Assembly (NCBI RefSeq): GCF_018390535.1
Contig: NZ_JAHBBW010000001.1
Span: 434,001 to 498,000 of the forward strand
Length of the DNA stretch: 64,000 nt
Source of the DNA: Bacteroides propionicigenes
Lineage (GTDB): Bacteria; Bacteroidota; Bacteroidia; Bacteroidales; Bacteroidaceae
Direction: 5' to 3'
The notes beneath the pieces are model-generated. The model searched no databases. It was not told where the DNA came from and saw only the letters and a list, made by a program, of their open reading frames with translations. The position numbers were made by a program, and so were the translations under genes. Within the stretch, counting starts at the first letter, position 1. Each line of letters begins with the position of its first letter. This document shows positions 53,115 through 62,620 of this stretch, piece by piece.

Positions 53115-55178
53115 TCAGGCATTTGCATAACTGTGCATTCCACCCAAGATGTAATTCACTCCGAAATAAGTCATCAATACCGTAAGAAAAGCCGCAATCA
53201 TATAGATATGAAAGAACAACGGCCTGCGGAAAGCGGGCAGGCTCTTCAAGTGAAACGCCATTCCGTACACAAGGAACGTAATCAACGCCCAAACCTCCTT
53301 AGGGTCCCATGCCCAATACCGTCCCCACGACACATTTGCCCAGACAGCCCCCATAAAGATGCCCGCACCCAAGAAGAAGTTCGCCGGATAAAGCAGAAGA
53401 CGACTGAGGAGCATCAGCATCTTCCCGTGCCTGCGAATGCACAAAGCAAGTATTCCGTTCAGCATCATAAAGGCGAACAGCGCATAGGACATCATTATCA
53501 GTGAAACGTGCATACTGAGCCAAGGAGACACAAGTACAGGCATCAAAGGGGTAATCTGCGGATTCATCTGCCCCAAATAGGCAACCAGCAACGAAAATCC
53601 CGAAAGCAGAAAGCCAAAAGGAACCGTAAACGGAAACCTGCAGCGAAACAAGCATGCCAACAGCAGTGTGCACAAGGCCATAAACTGCATCGTCTCATAT
53701 CCATTGCTCAACGGAATACGCCCGCCCACATACCAGCGCAGACCATATCCGAGGAGCTGGAAAAGGAATGCCGCATAAAGGGCTACCACAAACAAACGGC
53801 TTATCCGGCGTGACAAAGCGCTCCGCTCCGAAGAACGGCGCAGACCGCAATATACCAAATGGAAGAATGCCAGCAAACCAACCGTCAGATTGAACATGAA
53901 CAGGCATTTACTGAAAGGGATGCGGTTGTAGATTAGTTCTGCACGTACCTTCGACAATGACAACGGCTTTACACTGCCGTCCTTAGGCAGAGGGCGAATC
54001 AAGGTGCCCTTTTGAAGCATCAGAATCAATCCCACCTTTTCGTCCGTTTCTACGATTGCCTTTTCCAAAGGAGACATTTTCCGACCGGTTTCCCGCCCAC
54101 CCTGCCAGAAGTCCTGCAAGCGATACCGCTGTCCGTCAAACAAGTCGGTCACAGAAGCATAAGACGTTTTCAAGTTCAACAAACGGCATAGTTCCCGGTT
54201 CTTAATGTAAATCATCGGTTCGTACCGCCACACTTCCGGACGCAGCAACCAGCCGCCGATAACCTGTTCGGGAGTTAAACCCGCATAAGACGCCCGTCCC
54301 GTCAACTTCATCACAAAATCACGGGCAAGGGTATTGAAAGGTACCACCCTGTCATGATAAATAACCTGCTCGGAAGCCAGACTGTCCGCCTGCCTGATGT
54401 TTAAGACCGGAAGCGTCCGCCCCTGTACCTGCATATTCCCCGCCAACAGCAAAAGACAGAGCACGCCCCCCTTTTTAAGTAGCGGATGATTCATCAACCT
54501 GCGAAATTCTCCCTTGCGGCTGAAAAGTATTCCAATCATAGAGATACCCAACAGGATGTATCCCACATAAGTAATTCCTATTCCCCAAGGGTCGTGATTC
54601 ACTGTCAGCCAACTGCCCTGCTTGTCTTCATCAAAAGACGACTGATAGAAGCGGAAACCTTGCTCTGACAAAATGCGGTTCATGGAAACTGTGCGGCTGC
54701 AAGAGGAACTGTCCGCACCCTGCCCCGGCCGTAAAATGCGGATATGGCTGATATAGTCCGCGGGGGCTTCCGTACCGGGATAGTATTCCACCCGAAAGCT
54801 GTCCAAAAGCAATGTAAAGGGTAAATCTATCTCTCGGCGGCTCTCCTGTTCCACAAAACTGCTTACCTTGTTCCCTACAATAAGATGTACATACCCTTTC
54901 CTGCCGCCGGCAAACGTAATCATGGCTCCCGCCAAAATCACGAGGAAGGAGCCATGCAACAACAACGCAGGGAGAAACTTCCGCAGCCGCTTTCCAACTG
55001 ATGCCATAATAGCCGCAACGGCCAGAATCCCCCAGACACAACAAAACCAAAAAGCATGATATATATACTTTTCTATAAAATCCGTCCCGTACGCCTGCTC
55101 CAAAAATGTAGCTATGGCAAGCAAGCATACGAGGCAGATATATATAGTTACAAACAATCGTTTCAAATTACGAAGCAT
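53115..55178 (-). CDS. Fused CcsB-CcsA (system II) cytochrome c maturation protein
   Basis: This 687-residue membrane protein has a ResB/CcsB-like N-terminal part (about 1-400, with an early transmembrane pair and a large periplasmic domain) joined to a CcsA/CcmC-like C-terminal part (about 420-687) carrying the WWD-type haem-handling motif WGRYWAWDPKE at 618-628. Together these export haem and attach it to CxxCH motifs in the periplasm. It is the last of seven co-directional genes that encode its likely clients (haem proteins at 56372 and 58355). Histidines flanking the WWD motif could be haem ligands. A small hairpin near 53029-53048 may end the transcript. Confidence 0.92.
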   Translation of the reverse strand: MLRNLKRLFVTIYICLVCLLAIATFLEQAYGTDFIEKYIYHAFWFCCVWGILAVAAIMASVGKRLRKFLPALLLHGSFLVILAGAMITFAGGRKGYVHLIVGNKVSSFVEQESRREIDLPFTLLLDSFRVEYYPGTEAPADYISHIRILRPGQGADSSSCSRTVSMNRILSEQGFRFYQSSFDEDKQGSWLTVNHDPWGIGITYVGYILLGISMIGILFSRKGEFRRLMNHPLLKKGGVLCLLLLAGNMQVQGRTLPVLNIRQADSLASEQVIYHDRVVPFNTLARDFVMKLTGRASYAGLTPEQVIGGWLLRPEVWRYEPMIYIKNRELCRLLNLKTSYASVTDLFDGQRYRLQDFWQGGRETGRKMSPLEKAIVETDEKVGLILMLQKGTLIRPLPKDGSVKPLSLSKVRAELIYNRIPFSKCLFMFNLTVGLLAFFHLVYCGLRRSSERSALSRRISRLFVVALYAAFLFQLLGYGLRWYVGGRIPLSNGYETMQFMALCTLLLACLFRCRFPFTVPFGFLLSGFSLLVAYLGQMNPQITPLMPVLVSPWLSMHVSLIMMSYALFAFMMLNGILALCIRRHGKMLMLLSRLLLYPANFFLGAGIFMGAVWANVSWGRYWAWDPKEVWALITFLVYGMAFHLKSLPAFRRPLFFHIYMIAAFLTVLMTYFGVNYILGGMHSYANA

Positions 55179-55189
55179 CAGTCAGTTCT

Positions 55190-56338
55190 TTAGAAAGGGG
55201 CATACTCCTTATTCTCAAATCTCCTCACACCCATACACTCCATTTCTATCAGCCAGCCCGGACGGCATACAGGCGCATGGACAAACACTTTGGGAGTAGC
55301 GGGAAAACGTTTGTCGTACATTTCTTTCACCACAGTATAATCCGCCATATCACGCAGGTATACAATCATCTGTCCCAAGTCGGCGAATGTGCAACCGGCC
55401 TCTTTCAGAAGAGCCTCCACATTTCCCCACATACGTTCGGTCTGCTTACGGATGTTTCCCGGATGCACCACCTCGCCTTTATTATTGATACTTGCCGTAC
55501 CGGAGATAAAGACCTGCCGGCGGTCGCCGTAATCCACATACGTGCCACGCTCAAAACTGACACCATACTCATAAGTAGGATTCAAATGTGCAGGCGCATA
55601 CAGGAAATGAACTTGTCCGGGCTTTATCCCGTCGACGGCATACGCGTCCATCTGCACAGACACTCTCGAATCGGCATGGCGACCGCCGATACCGGTACTC
55701 GATATGTAATGCGTCTTCTCGGTCAGGTTTTGCGTAACAAACACTTCGTTGCGGGCTTTCACCACTCCAGCATAGTTCACGTCTACATTCTGCACAAAGA
55801 ACCACGTACGAATACAGTTGTCCGCCAATTTGCATCCCTGTTCCATGAGCTGCATCACATAGTCATTCAGCAACAAACGGGTTTGATATTCGGAGTTGGC
55901 CGCACGATTAAAGGCATTGCCGCTCCAGAGATGACGGTAAGCGCCATGCTTCACCTCAAACAGCCCGTTGTGAAGCACTCTTGTCTGTACTCCGGACTGC
56001 AGGTATGCCCACAAGGCTATTTTAGAGCCGTCCAACGGTGGCTGTTCCACAATGGAAAGCGCGCAATCCGAACTCTCGGTAGTAAGCGCCAACAGCATAT
56101 CCGATTGATTGGCGGCATCGCTCAGAAAATAACGTTTGAAAACGGCAACAGCACCATGAAGCTCCCCTTCGAGCAAAGTGAAATAGGCATTCACCACTGC
56201 ATTCAATTGCTGCTCGTATGTATCTTCCGGACAACGCGCATGAATCATCACATGATATTCCGAAACGCCATTTTCCACATTATATTCAAAGATTTCAGCG
56301 GAGGTCTTTTCTGTTGGCTTTTGTTGTTTATTGTTCAT
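55190..56338 (-). CDS. Two-domain Rid/chorismatase-like protein
   Basis: This 382-residue protein has no signal peptide. The C-terminal about 120 residues (RQVFISGTASINNKGEVVHPGNIRKQTERMWGNVEALL, ending PGWLIEMECMGVRRF) are a RidA/YjgF domain. The N-terminal part (about 15-250) resembles the first half of FkbO/Hyg5-type chorismatases, which are themselves tandem Rid folds; the SSTGIGGRHADSRVSVQMDAYAV stretch is the joining region. It could act on chorismate or an imine, or be structural. It starts 33 bases after the cytochrome stop and ends 11 bases before the ccsBA start, so it is firmly inside this operon, which is unexpected for a cytoplasmic enzyme. Confidence 0.75.
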   Translation of the reverse strand: MNNKQQKPTEKTSAEIFEYNVENGVSEYHVMIHARCPEDTYEQQLNAVVNAYFTLLEGELHGAVAVFKRYFLSDAANQSDMLLALTTESSDCALSIVEQPPLDGSKIALWAYLQSGVQTRVLHNGLFEVKHGAYRHLWSGNAFNRAANSEYQTRLLLNDYVMQLMEQGCKLADNCIRTWFFVQNVDVNYAGVVKARNEVFVTQNLTEKTHYISSTGIGGRHADSRVSVQMDAYAVDGIKPGQVHFLYAPAHLNPTYEYGVSFERGTYVDYGDRRQVFISGTASINNKGEVVHPGNIRKQTERMWGNVEALLKEAGCTFADLGQMIVYLRDMADYTVVKEMYDKRFPATPKVFVHAPVCRPGWLIEMECMGVRRFENKEYAPF

Positions 56339-56371
56339 AACAATATCTTTTTTCGTTGTTGTTGATAGAAG

Positions 56372-57076
56372 TTATTCTTTGGCGCCGGAGTCTATCCAGT
56401 CTTTAAGCATATCAAGCGTTATAGACGATTCTATATCCCGCGAATGATCGTGTCCCCACTCTTTGCTTATAGGGGAGGAAAGTATTTGATACAACATACT
56501 TTCATCGGAATTACCCGGATTAACACGCATCCATTCGGGCATTATGACAGACGGACTGTTCACAAGGTTCTTATAACTGACACCCTCTTTCAAATCCAGG
56601 TTGGCAGCGGCAGTCGTACTGGTTCCATGACAACCTACACACGACTTACCGAGAAAAATACCCTGCTGAATGGCATTGAACATACCCGCATTGATTGTTC
56701 CGGCATCCACCCGGGTGGTATCGGCATTCACTGTCGAGAAGTCCTGTGTGTAAAATGAATAGACACGTTCACGAATACGGTTCGTCACGCAAAGTTCGAT
56801 GGAAGTGACGTCTTCACCTATACCCGCCATTACCATGTCCACATCACCGTTGTTCGGGATGGATTTTGCTATCAGCGAATACTCCTTACCGGCATTGAAA
56901 CCCGCAAGAACCACCGTGTAGCCGTCCGGCCATGTATCCACTCCGCTCATATTCACATGCAGCTTCACCACACGCCCTTCTTCCGGCACGATAAGCCTGT
57001 CCTGATAAAGCCTGCCCTCATCGCAAGAAGCGAAAACGAACATGAACAGCGATAAGAAAAGAATATAGTTCTTCAT
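56372..57076 (-). CDS. Mono-haem c-type cytochrome lipoprotein
   Basis: This 234-residue lipoprotein has a lipobox ending FASC (Cys18). The N-terminal about 115 residues form a beta-rich domain, and the C-terminal part is a small cytochrome c fold with haem-binding CVGCH at 146-150 and a likely distal Met in IMPEWMRVNPGNSD. It would be anchored in the outer or inner membrane facing the periplasm or surface. It lies between the second porin and the Rid-like gene and is a direct client for CcsB-CcsA. Confidence 0.88.
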   Translation of the reverse strand: MKNYILFLSLFMFVFASCDEGRLYQDRLIVPEEGRVVKLHVNMSGVDTWPDGYTVVLAGFNAGKEYSLIAKSIPNNGDVDMVMAGIGEDVTSIELCVTNRIRERVYSFYTQDFSTVNADTTRVDAGTINAGMFNAIQQGIFLGKSCVGCHGTSTTAAANLDLKEGVSYKNLVNSPSVIMPEWMRVNPGNSDESMLYQILSSPISKEWGHDHSRDIESSITLDMLKDWIDSGAKE

Positions 57077-57099
57077 AGATAAATCCTTTCTTCAATCTG

Positions 57100-58311
57100 T
57101 TAGAATGTATATTGCAGCAAAACGGTAGCGGAATGCGTAGCCAGCCCCAAGTTATCATTATCGCGGTCAAGCTGTGTGTCATGTCCCCAACGGGCTATAT
57201 ACTGATACATAGCCTGCAACTTCAAGTTGCAACCTTTGAAGAAATAATTCATACCCACAGCCGGCATATTCAGGAAGCCGTCGTCACCGGTACCGTTACG
57301 GTTGAAGAAGTCGTAGCGTGCGGCCGCCTGAACACGGGGAGCCACAAAATAACCTCCCTGCACGTAACCGCCCAAATAATGGTACGTCTCATCAATCTTC
57401 TGCCGCTTGGTGAACCCTACATTCATATAGTACGCCTCGGCAGCCAGATAAAGCTTGTTCTTCAACATGGCAAACTCCAAACCGACACGCGTATCGTTTG
57501 TACTCTCATTTTCACTCTCTACATTGATAGAACCGGACAAGCCGAAAAGCATCTTGTCTTCATTCAGGCGGTTCGGATTACCTTGCGTGGAAGGCATCAC
57601 TCCCTTAGGCATATAAGTCAGACGGCCCGCATAAAGCAAAGAAGGTATATGCCAGTCGTCACTGATAGTTTTTGACGCTGTATTCACGGAAATTCCCGTA
57701 CCATTGAACAGGCCTACCTCATAGCCAAACTTCTCGCCTACCAGTCCGTGCAGTTCCACGCCCAAGTCAAAGCCGGTAGCCATATTCGGAGTAACAGCGT
57801 TCAGCGAATAAGGCATGATGACGGAAGATGTCAGCGAGACAGGCAACTGCGGCAACAATGTTTCGCCCAACGTAGTCAGGTAGGAATGCGAGAAAGGTGT
57901 CTTGAACTTACCTACGCGCAATGCCAGCTGCTTCCTGAACTGCACATCAAACCAAGCCTGCTGCAACAAAGCGCCACCGCCGGCCGCCGCATTGATGGAA
58001 AGGTTGAAAGACACTTTTCCGAAAGCCTTACCCGTAAAACCCAGTACCGCATAAGGCACTGAGAAACCGGAGTTGGCGAAGTTATCCTGATTATAAGCCT
58101 TGTCCAAGCCTTCATCATCATACCAATTCAGATTGGCACTTGTCTGTACCAGCAAATAGGGTTTGAAAACAAAGTCGCCTCTCTTGCTGGAAATAGTAAA
58201 GCCCTCCCTTCCGGCCAATGACACCACGCCATTCTCCGTATCTTCTTCGTGCTGCGCCATTGCTATCAACGGCATAGCAGCAAGCGAAGCCAATAATATT
58301 AATTTCTTCAT
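57100..58311 (-). CDS. OprO/OprP-like porin (second of the operon)
   Basis: This 403-residue outer-membrane protein has a signal peptide (to AMA, before QHEE) and about 16 amphipathic strands, ending with a terminal Phe (VLLQYTF) typical of barrels. It resembles the phosphate-selective porin O/P family seen in Bacteroides (FVFKPYLLVQTSANLNWYDDEGL, LALRVGKFKTPFSHSYL). Its substrate is unknown, and the family name does not prove phosphate transport. It sits between the di-haem and cytochrome genes. Confidence 0.85.
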   Translation of the reverse strand: MKKLILLASLAAMPLIAMAQHEEDTENGVVSLAGREGFTISSKRGDFVFKPYLLVQTSANLNWYDDEGLDKAYNQDNFANSGFSVPYAVLGFTGKAFGKVSFNLSINAAAGGGALLQQAWFDVQFRKQLALRVGKFKTPFSHSYLTTLGETLLPQLPVSLTSSVIMPYSLNAVTPNMATGFDLGVELHGLVGEKFGYEVGLFNGTGISVNTASKTISDDWHIPSLLYAGRLTYMPKGVMPSTQGNPNRLNEDKMLFGLSGSINVESENESTNDTRVGLEFAMLKNKLYLAAEAYYMNVGFTKRQKIDETYHYLGGYVQGGYFVAPRVQAAARYDFFNRNGTGDDGFLNMPAVGMNYFFKGCNLKLQAMYQYIARWGHDTQLDRDNDNLGLATHSATVLLQYTF

Positions 58312-58354
58312 ACGATTATATCGTTTCTCATTTTAAATACTATGTAACTTGTTG

Positions 58355-59788
58355 TTACAGTGAATTGATAAATGCAATCAGTGCATCACGGTCTTCTTTA
58401 CTCATATTCTTAAACAGATTCTTGGAAGCCTCCGCCTCACCGCCATGCCACATAATGGCCTCAACCAGGTTGCGGGCACGCCCGTCGTGCAAGAAATAGG
58501 TATGTCCGTTCACAATCTCCTGCAAGCCGATGCCCCACAACGGAGTGGTACGCCATTCATTGCCGCGTGCCAGACCGCTGACATAATTGTCGTTCAATCC
58601 CACACCCATAATTTCCGAACCCATATCATGAAGCAAAAAATCCGAATACGGATGAATGGTTTGGCTACCCAGCCACGGGAGCTGCGTCCCCATCAACAAA
58701 GAACTGCCACGCGGTTTGGTATGCAATGTAGTGATATGGCAAAGGTGGCATTTGGCTTCATAGAACTTCCGCTCACCTTTGCTAACCTGTTCGTCATCCA
58801 CATTGCGACGGGCCGGTACACCCAAGCATTGCAAATAGAGGTCTACGTCCTCCATATCCTCCGCTGATACATCCAGCTTATCATAGGACAGTCCCATCAT
58901 GCTGCCCTGATCCATTTGCAATTGCCCTTCACAAATTTCCTCCGGATAACGGCTGTTGGTAACTCCCAAGTCGCTGGAAAAGCCCAATTCCACGGTCAAA
59001 TCCGCATGCTGGGCCTTGTTGCCCGACAATCCCAAACTTTTCACGCCTTTCTCCGTAATGTAATTACAGCGCCCGCTAATGCCATATTCGGGATAATTGC
59101 TTTTAGCGGCAAGCGCCTCAATCTCTTTCGGGTCAAGCGCCATCATCTGTCCCATTCCCACATGCCGCAAGGGAATACGAACCGTACAGAACAAATCTTC
59201 CGGTTTTATTTCTTCCGCATACCAGTCCGTTATCGTATAAACGGGCTTGGCAAGCTGATAAGGAGTACCGTCAGGAAACTTAAAATCCTGATAAATATAT
59301 TCCACTTTCAGCTTTCCTTCCGCCTTTACGCCATAAATGGACTGGTCGTGAAGTACACGCCCGTAGTTGGGAAAGAAAGCGCCGTTCTTGCGGGTAATGT
59401 ATATCAGCATAGAAGAGAAACCGCTACTGCCCGACCCTCCCTCACTCCACAATGTAGGACGTGTACGACCTGCGTTATGATGGCAACTGCCGCAGGAATA
59501 TCCGGCATAGACAGGGCCTAAACCGCCTCCCGTTCCGTTAGTGCTGGTACGGACATCGTCGTAAAGTCCGTCTCCGTTATTGAAACGTGAGTTATAGACT
59601 CCCGTCACCCAGTTGGCCGGAGTGTCATAAGCCTTGGAAGAACGCATAAATACAGTGGCGGTACCGGCAGATAACTCATAACCGCTCGGCACTTCTATAT
59701 CCAATATATCATAAGTATCGCCCTCACAAGCACAGCAAAGCAGCGAGCCAAGCAACAACGGGAACAAACGCTTTTCTAAATATCTCAT
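58355..59788 (-). CDS. Di-haem oxidoreductase/peroxidase family lipoprotein (DUF1111)
   Basis: This 477-residue protein begins at ATG 59788 (an upstream TTG two codons earlier is disfavoured). The signal peptide has cysteines near 18-21 that could be lipidated. Two haem sites are visible, CGSCHH near 99-104 and CHLCH at 347-351, with the DUF1111-type context GLGPVYAGYSCGSCHHNAGR and LWGIGLQEIVNGHTYFLHDGRARNL. These thiol-oxidoreductase/peroxidase-like proteins occur with imelysins in iron-uptake clusters of several bacteria. Here it directly follows the imelysin gene. The reaction is not established. Confidence 0.88.
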   Translation of the reverse strand: MRYLEKRLFPLLLGSLLCCACEGDTYDILDIEVPSGYELSAGTATVFMRSSKAYDTPANWVTGVYNSRFNNGDGLYDDVRTSTNGTGGGLGPVYAGYSCGSCHHNAGRTRPTLWSEGGSGSSGFSSMLIYITRKNGAFFPNYGRVLHDQSIYGVKAEGKLKVEYIYQDFKFPDGTPYQLAKPVYTITDWYAEEIKPEDLFCTVRIPLRHVGMGQMMALDPKEIEALAAKSNYPEYGISGRCNYITEKGVKSLGLSGNKAQHADLTVELGFSSDLGVTNSRYPEEICEGQLQMDQGSMMGLSYDKLDVSAEDMEDVDLYLQCLGVPARRNVDDEQVSKGERKFYEAKCHLCHITTLHTKPRGSSLLMGTQLPWLGSQTIHPYSDFLLHDMGSEIMGVGLNDNYVSGLARGNEWRTTPLWGIGLQEIVNGHTYFLHDGRARNLVEAIMWHGGEAEASKNLFKNMSKEDRDALIAFINSL

Positions 59789-59807
59789 AAGCAACAGAGT
59801 TTATTTT

Positions 59808-61043
59808 TTACTCGGCAGGTGCTGTACGAGGATTACCATCCTTGAAAAGAAGGAATTCCAATGTATGGAAACCGCGGACATTCTGAGCGGATGCAATACT
59901 CTCTACGGGGTCGCCGTTCTCATCGGTAATGAATTCACCGTTCCATTGTAACTTGGTGAAATCTCCCGAATTCAAGATATTGACAATCGCATCCGCATCC
60001 AACGGCCAACTATCCATATTGGGGTCCAAGCCATTATCGGCAACAGGGCCAAACAGGAACGCTTCACTTGTTTCCCAAGGTTTACGGGCTATAATCCATT
60101 GGGCTGCAGCTGCCTTAAAATTCGTATCCGTCGGATTTTTCTGTAAAGCACTTACTTTTTCCAATAAGACAGCAACTTCGTCTTTCAAATCCTTGTAAGT
60201 AGGGAGTACAACATCATCCACATAAGTATTTACCACCTCATTCAGTGCCGCATCATTATATATATCCTGCTTTTGAGTAATCTCCGGAAGTAATTTATTA
60301 TTCAAAAGAATAGCCAAATCCGCACAAGCATCTTGGGCTGCCAATGCTTCCGCACTGTTAATATGACTGCGGAAAGGAGCAGGAATAGCCAAAATTGCAT
60401 CATAGGCTTTCTTAATAGCCTCGCGAGTAGCGTCTGCCAATCCTTCGTTATTGTTAGCTTTGACTACATTATAAATAGAGTTTGCAGCAATTTCCGAGCT
60501 TGCCAAATCCATTACATCATTGCTCACTTTCACATTTCTTGTACCGCAAATGGCACTATAAATAGAAATGATGTTATTTGAATAATCTTCACGAGAATGC
60601 CAGCTGAACCAAGACTCCACAGCATAAAGGGCATCTTGTGTTTTTCCACTTGCATACAAATCATAAGGGTCTCCGATTTTGGCGTCACCTACCTCATTGG
60701 CTATATCCCAACAACCTTCAATTATTTGCCGAACGCAGTTGTTGGCAGTACCGAAGTAAGCGGAATTATTATGACTTTTAAAAATTGAAGCATAAGAAGC
60801 TCCCCCTTTATATCCGGTATTCCAATCATCGTAAAGCGTAGTGGCATCTTCTTTCAACAGATTTGCGACATTAATCATGTAGCTATACCAATTTGCCGCA
60901 TTATCCTTGGTAATGTTGATTTCTTCTACAGCACCATTACCATTTCCCTTGGTGAGGTCATCATCGTCACTACATGCGGACATCATTCCGCCCAAAGACA
61001 GCATAAAAGCTGCAACATACAAAAAATACTTTTTCATTTTCAT
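59808..61043 (-). CDS. Imelysin (peptidase M75-like) lipoprotein
   Basis: This 411-residue lipoprotein has a lipobox ending MMSAC (Cys24) followed by SDDDD. The rest is helical in two halves, and the family metal-binding motif GxHxxE appears as GFHTLEFLLF at 391-400. Imelysins bind iron or haem in the periplasm (EfeO/IrpA relatives) and lack proven peptidase activity. The gene is second in the operon, 23 bases after the first porin. It is a likely metal-capturing component of the module. Confidence 0.9.
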   Translation of the reverse strand: MKMKKYFLYVAAFMLSLGGMMSACSDDDDLTKGNGNGAVEEINITKDNAANWYSYMINVANLLKEDATTLYDDWNTGYKGGASYASIFKSHNNSAYFGTANNCVRQIIEGCWDIANEVGDAKIGDPYDLYASGKTQDALYAVESWFSWHSREDYSNNIISIYSAICGTRNVKVSNDVMDLASSEIAANSIYNVVKANNNEGLADATREAIKKAYDAILAIPAPFRSHINSAEALAAQDACADLAILLNNKLLPEITQKQDIYNDAALNEVVNTYVDDVVLPTYKDLKDEVAVLLEKVSALQKNPTDTNFKAAAAQWIIARKPWETSEAFLFGPVADNGLDPNMDSWPLDADAIVNILNSGDFTKLQWNGEFITDENGDPVESIASAQNVRGFHTLEFLLFKDGNPRTAPAE

Positions 61044-61066
61044 CGTTATTATTTGAGATTAATATG

Positions 61067-62443
61067 CTATTTCTTAATAAACCAACCGACGTAAGCGATG
61101 CCGATAGAGAATTCATTTTCACTGTTGTATTTACCTTTACCGAATACCTTGCCCGTACCTATTTGCCGGGTCATATAATCAGCCTTCACTACCAGATTAG
61201 GCAATGCATACCAGTTCAGACCGGCAGTCCACATACTCACCTGATTTCTCTTATCCATAGGAAGCTGTCCTTTTTCTCCCTCTTCCTGAGGATTGTAATA
61301 TTCGTAACGGACAAACGGATAGATTACGGGGACTTTCCTGTTATCATTGCAAATAGAACGGAGATTAATGCCGACCTCTCCGGCATAACTCACCGCTTTC
61401 TTCGCTACCTGTACCACACGGGTATAAGGAGAGGAATTGGATAAACCTTTATTCTTATTGCTAATTGCGGTAGAACCTGTCAGATTTCCAAATACAAAAT
61501 TCGTACGCGCCGTGACATACTTGTTCTTATACTGACCATCGACTGTATAAATACGCAACGGCGCTTTTACTCCGGCATAAGTGGCTATTTTATCAGAATT
61601 GGATGCCGTATTGGCACAATAATAAAAAGATCCGCCTATACGCAGACCCGGTACTCCTCTATAGTCCAAACGAGCAACATAAGCGGGAGAAGTAAAATTA
61701 TCGACTTCAAAGAATCCCTGTTTTCCACCTGCAACCCAATTATTACGGTCGAATCCATTAGCATTCAAACCTGCCACAATCAAAGCCTGATAATCAAACG
61801 TGGCATACCCCTTTCCGAAAGTACCGAAGAACTCAATACCAGTTTCATGCCATGTAGAGGGAAGAATACTCGTCTCACCTTCGGGACGATAAGTTCCGAA
61901 GAAGTTGACGGGCTCATGGTGCGTATTGGTAAGTCCCACAGGAACAATCATATGTCCGGCACGTACATTGAATGCCGGGTGTATCAAACGTGTTATGTGA
62001 AATTGTTCCAAAGCAACTTCACCACCTTTTTCTATTTCCGTCTCGTACTCTCCATTTTCTGAATTCTCCAACTCCACAGCCGTACCCGTACCACCGGACT
62101 CAAACTCTATCTCAGCTCCCAACACCCATTTGGAGTTAAACTTATAATCGAATGCCAACACAAAACGCGGAATGGCGATTGTGTTGCGATGATCGTCCGA
62201 ATTACCCCGATTACCACCAAAGAAGCGATTGATGCCATAGTCCTTAAAACTGGCTACCATTTCTCCATATCCGCCGAAACGGAATTTCTTGTAGCTGCTA
62301 TCATCCGAAGCGCTTGTCTTTTCTTTTTTCAACGTACTCCCGGTACTCTCTGTCCCGGCGCTTGCCTTATCGGGTTCACCCGCCCACAGAGCACCTGCCG
62401 ACAACAAAAAACATAGTGTAAATAAGCTCGTTAATTTTCCCAT
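61067..62443 (-). CDS. OprP-like porin (first of the operon)
   Basis: This 458-residue outer-membrane protein has a signal peptide (to about residue 20, ending ALWA before GEPDK) and a Ser/Thr/Lys-rich N-terminal linker, then a barrel region with repeated strands (YKFRFGGYGEMVASF, FVLAFDYKFNSKWVLGAEIEFESGG, LTGSTAISNKNKGL). It ends IGIAYVGWFIKK, so the C-terminal aromatic residue is not at the extreme end. It is the first gene of the seven-gene run and probably admits the substrate of the imelysin. It is not closely similar to the second porin by eye. Confidence 0.82.
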   Translation of the reverse strand: MGKLTSLFTLCFLLSAGALWAGEPDKASAGTESTGSTLKKEKTSASDDSSYKKFRFGGYGEMVASFKDYGINRFFGGNRGNSDDHRNTIAIPRFVLAFDYKFNSKWVLGAEIEFESGGTGTAVELENSENGEYETEIEKGGEVALEQFHITRLIHPAFNVRAGHMIVPVGLTNTHHEPVNFFGTYRPEGETSILPSTWHETGIEFFGTFGKGYATFDYQALIVAGLNANGFDRNNWVAGGKQGFFEVDNFTSPAYVARLDYRGVPGLRIGGSFYYCANTASNSDKIATYAGVKAPLRIYTVDGQYKNKYVTARTNFVFGNLTGSTAISNKNKGLSNSSPYTRVVQVAKKAVSYAGEVGINLRSICNDNRKVPVIYPFVRYEYYNPQEEGEKGQLPMDKRNQVSMWTAGLNWYALPNLVVKADYMTRQIGTGKVFGKGKYNSENEFSIGIAYVGWFIKK

Positions 62444-62467
62444 CTTTTATCTTAATTTTTGTTGGGA

Positions 62468-62475
62468 CAAAGGTA
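62468..62475 (-). promoter_or_regulatory. -7 element of the imelysin operon
   Basis: CAAAGGTA on the plus strand reads TACCTTTG on the minus strand, 24 bases upstream of ATG 62443. It is the only good TAnnTTTG match in the intergenic region, so the seven genes probably share one transcript. No operator is recognised. Confidence 0.75.
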
Positions 62476-62560
62476 GAGGTTGTTAAAAATGGTAACAATA
62501 CCTAAAACAGAGTATAAATTGAAGATAAGATAATCACAAGTAGGTATGCCTCATCAAGGC

Positions 62561-62594
62561 AAAAAAAATCCCCATTGCGTTTTGCAATAGGGAT
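62561..62594 (-). terminator. patB terminator
   Basis: On the minus strand ATCCCTATTGC and GCAATGGGGAT form a stem with one mismatch around a 5-base loop, followed by eight T. It separates the C-S lyase gene from the operon downstream. Confidence 0.85.
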
Positions 62595-62620
62595 CAACTG
62601 TGAGGATAAGTATTTAAGCT

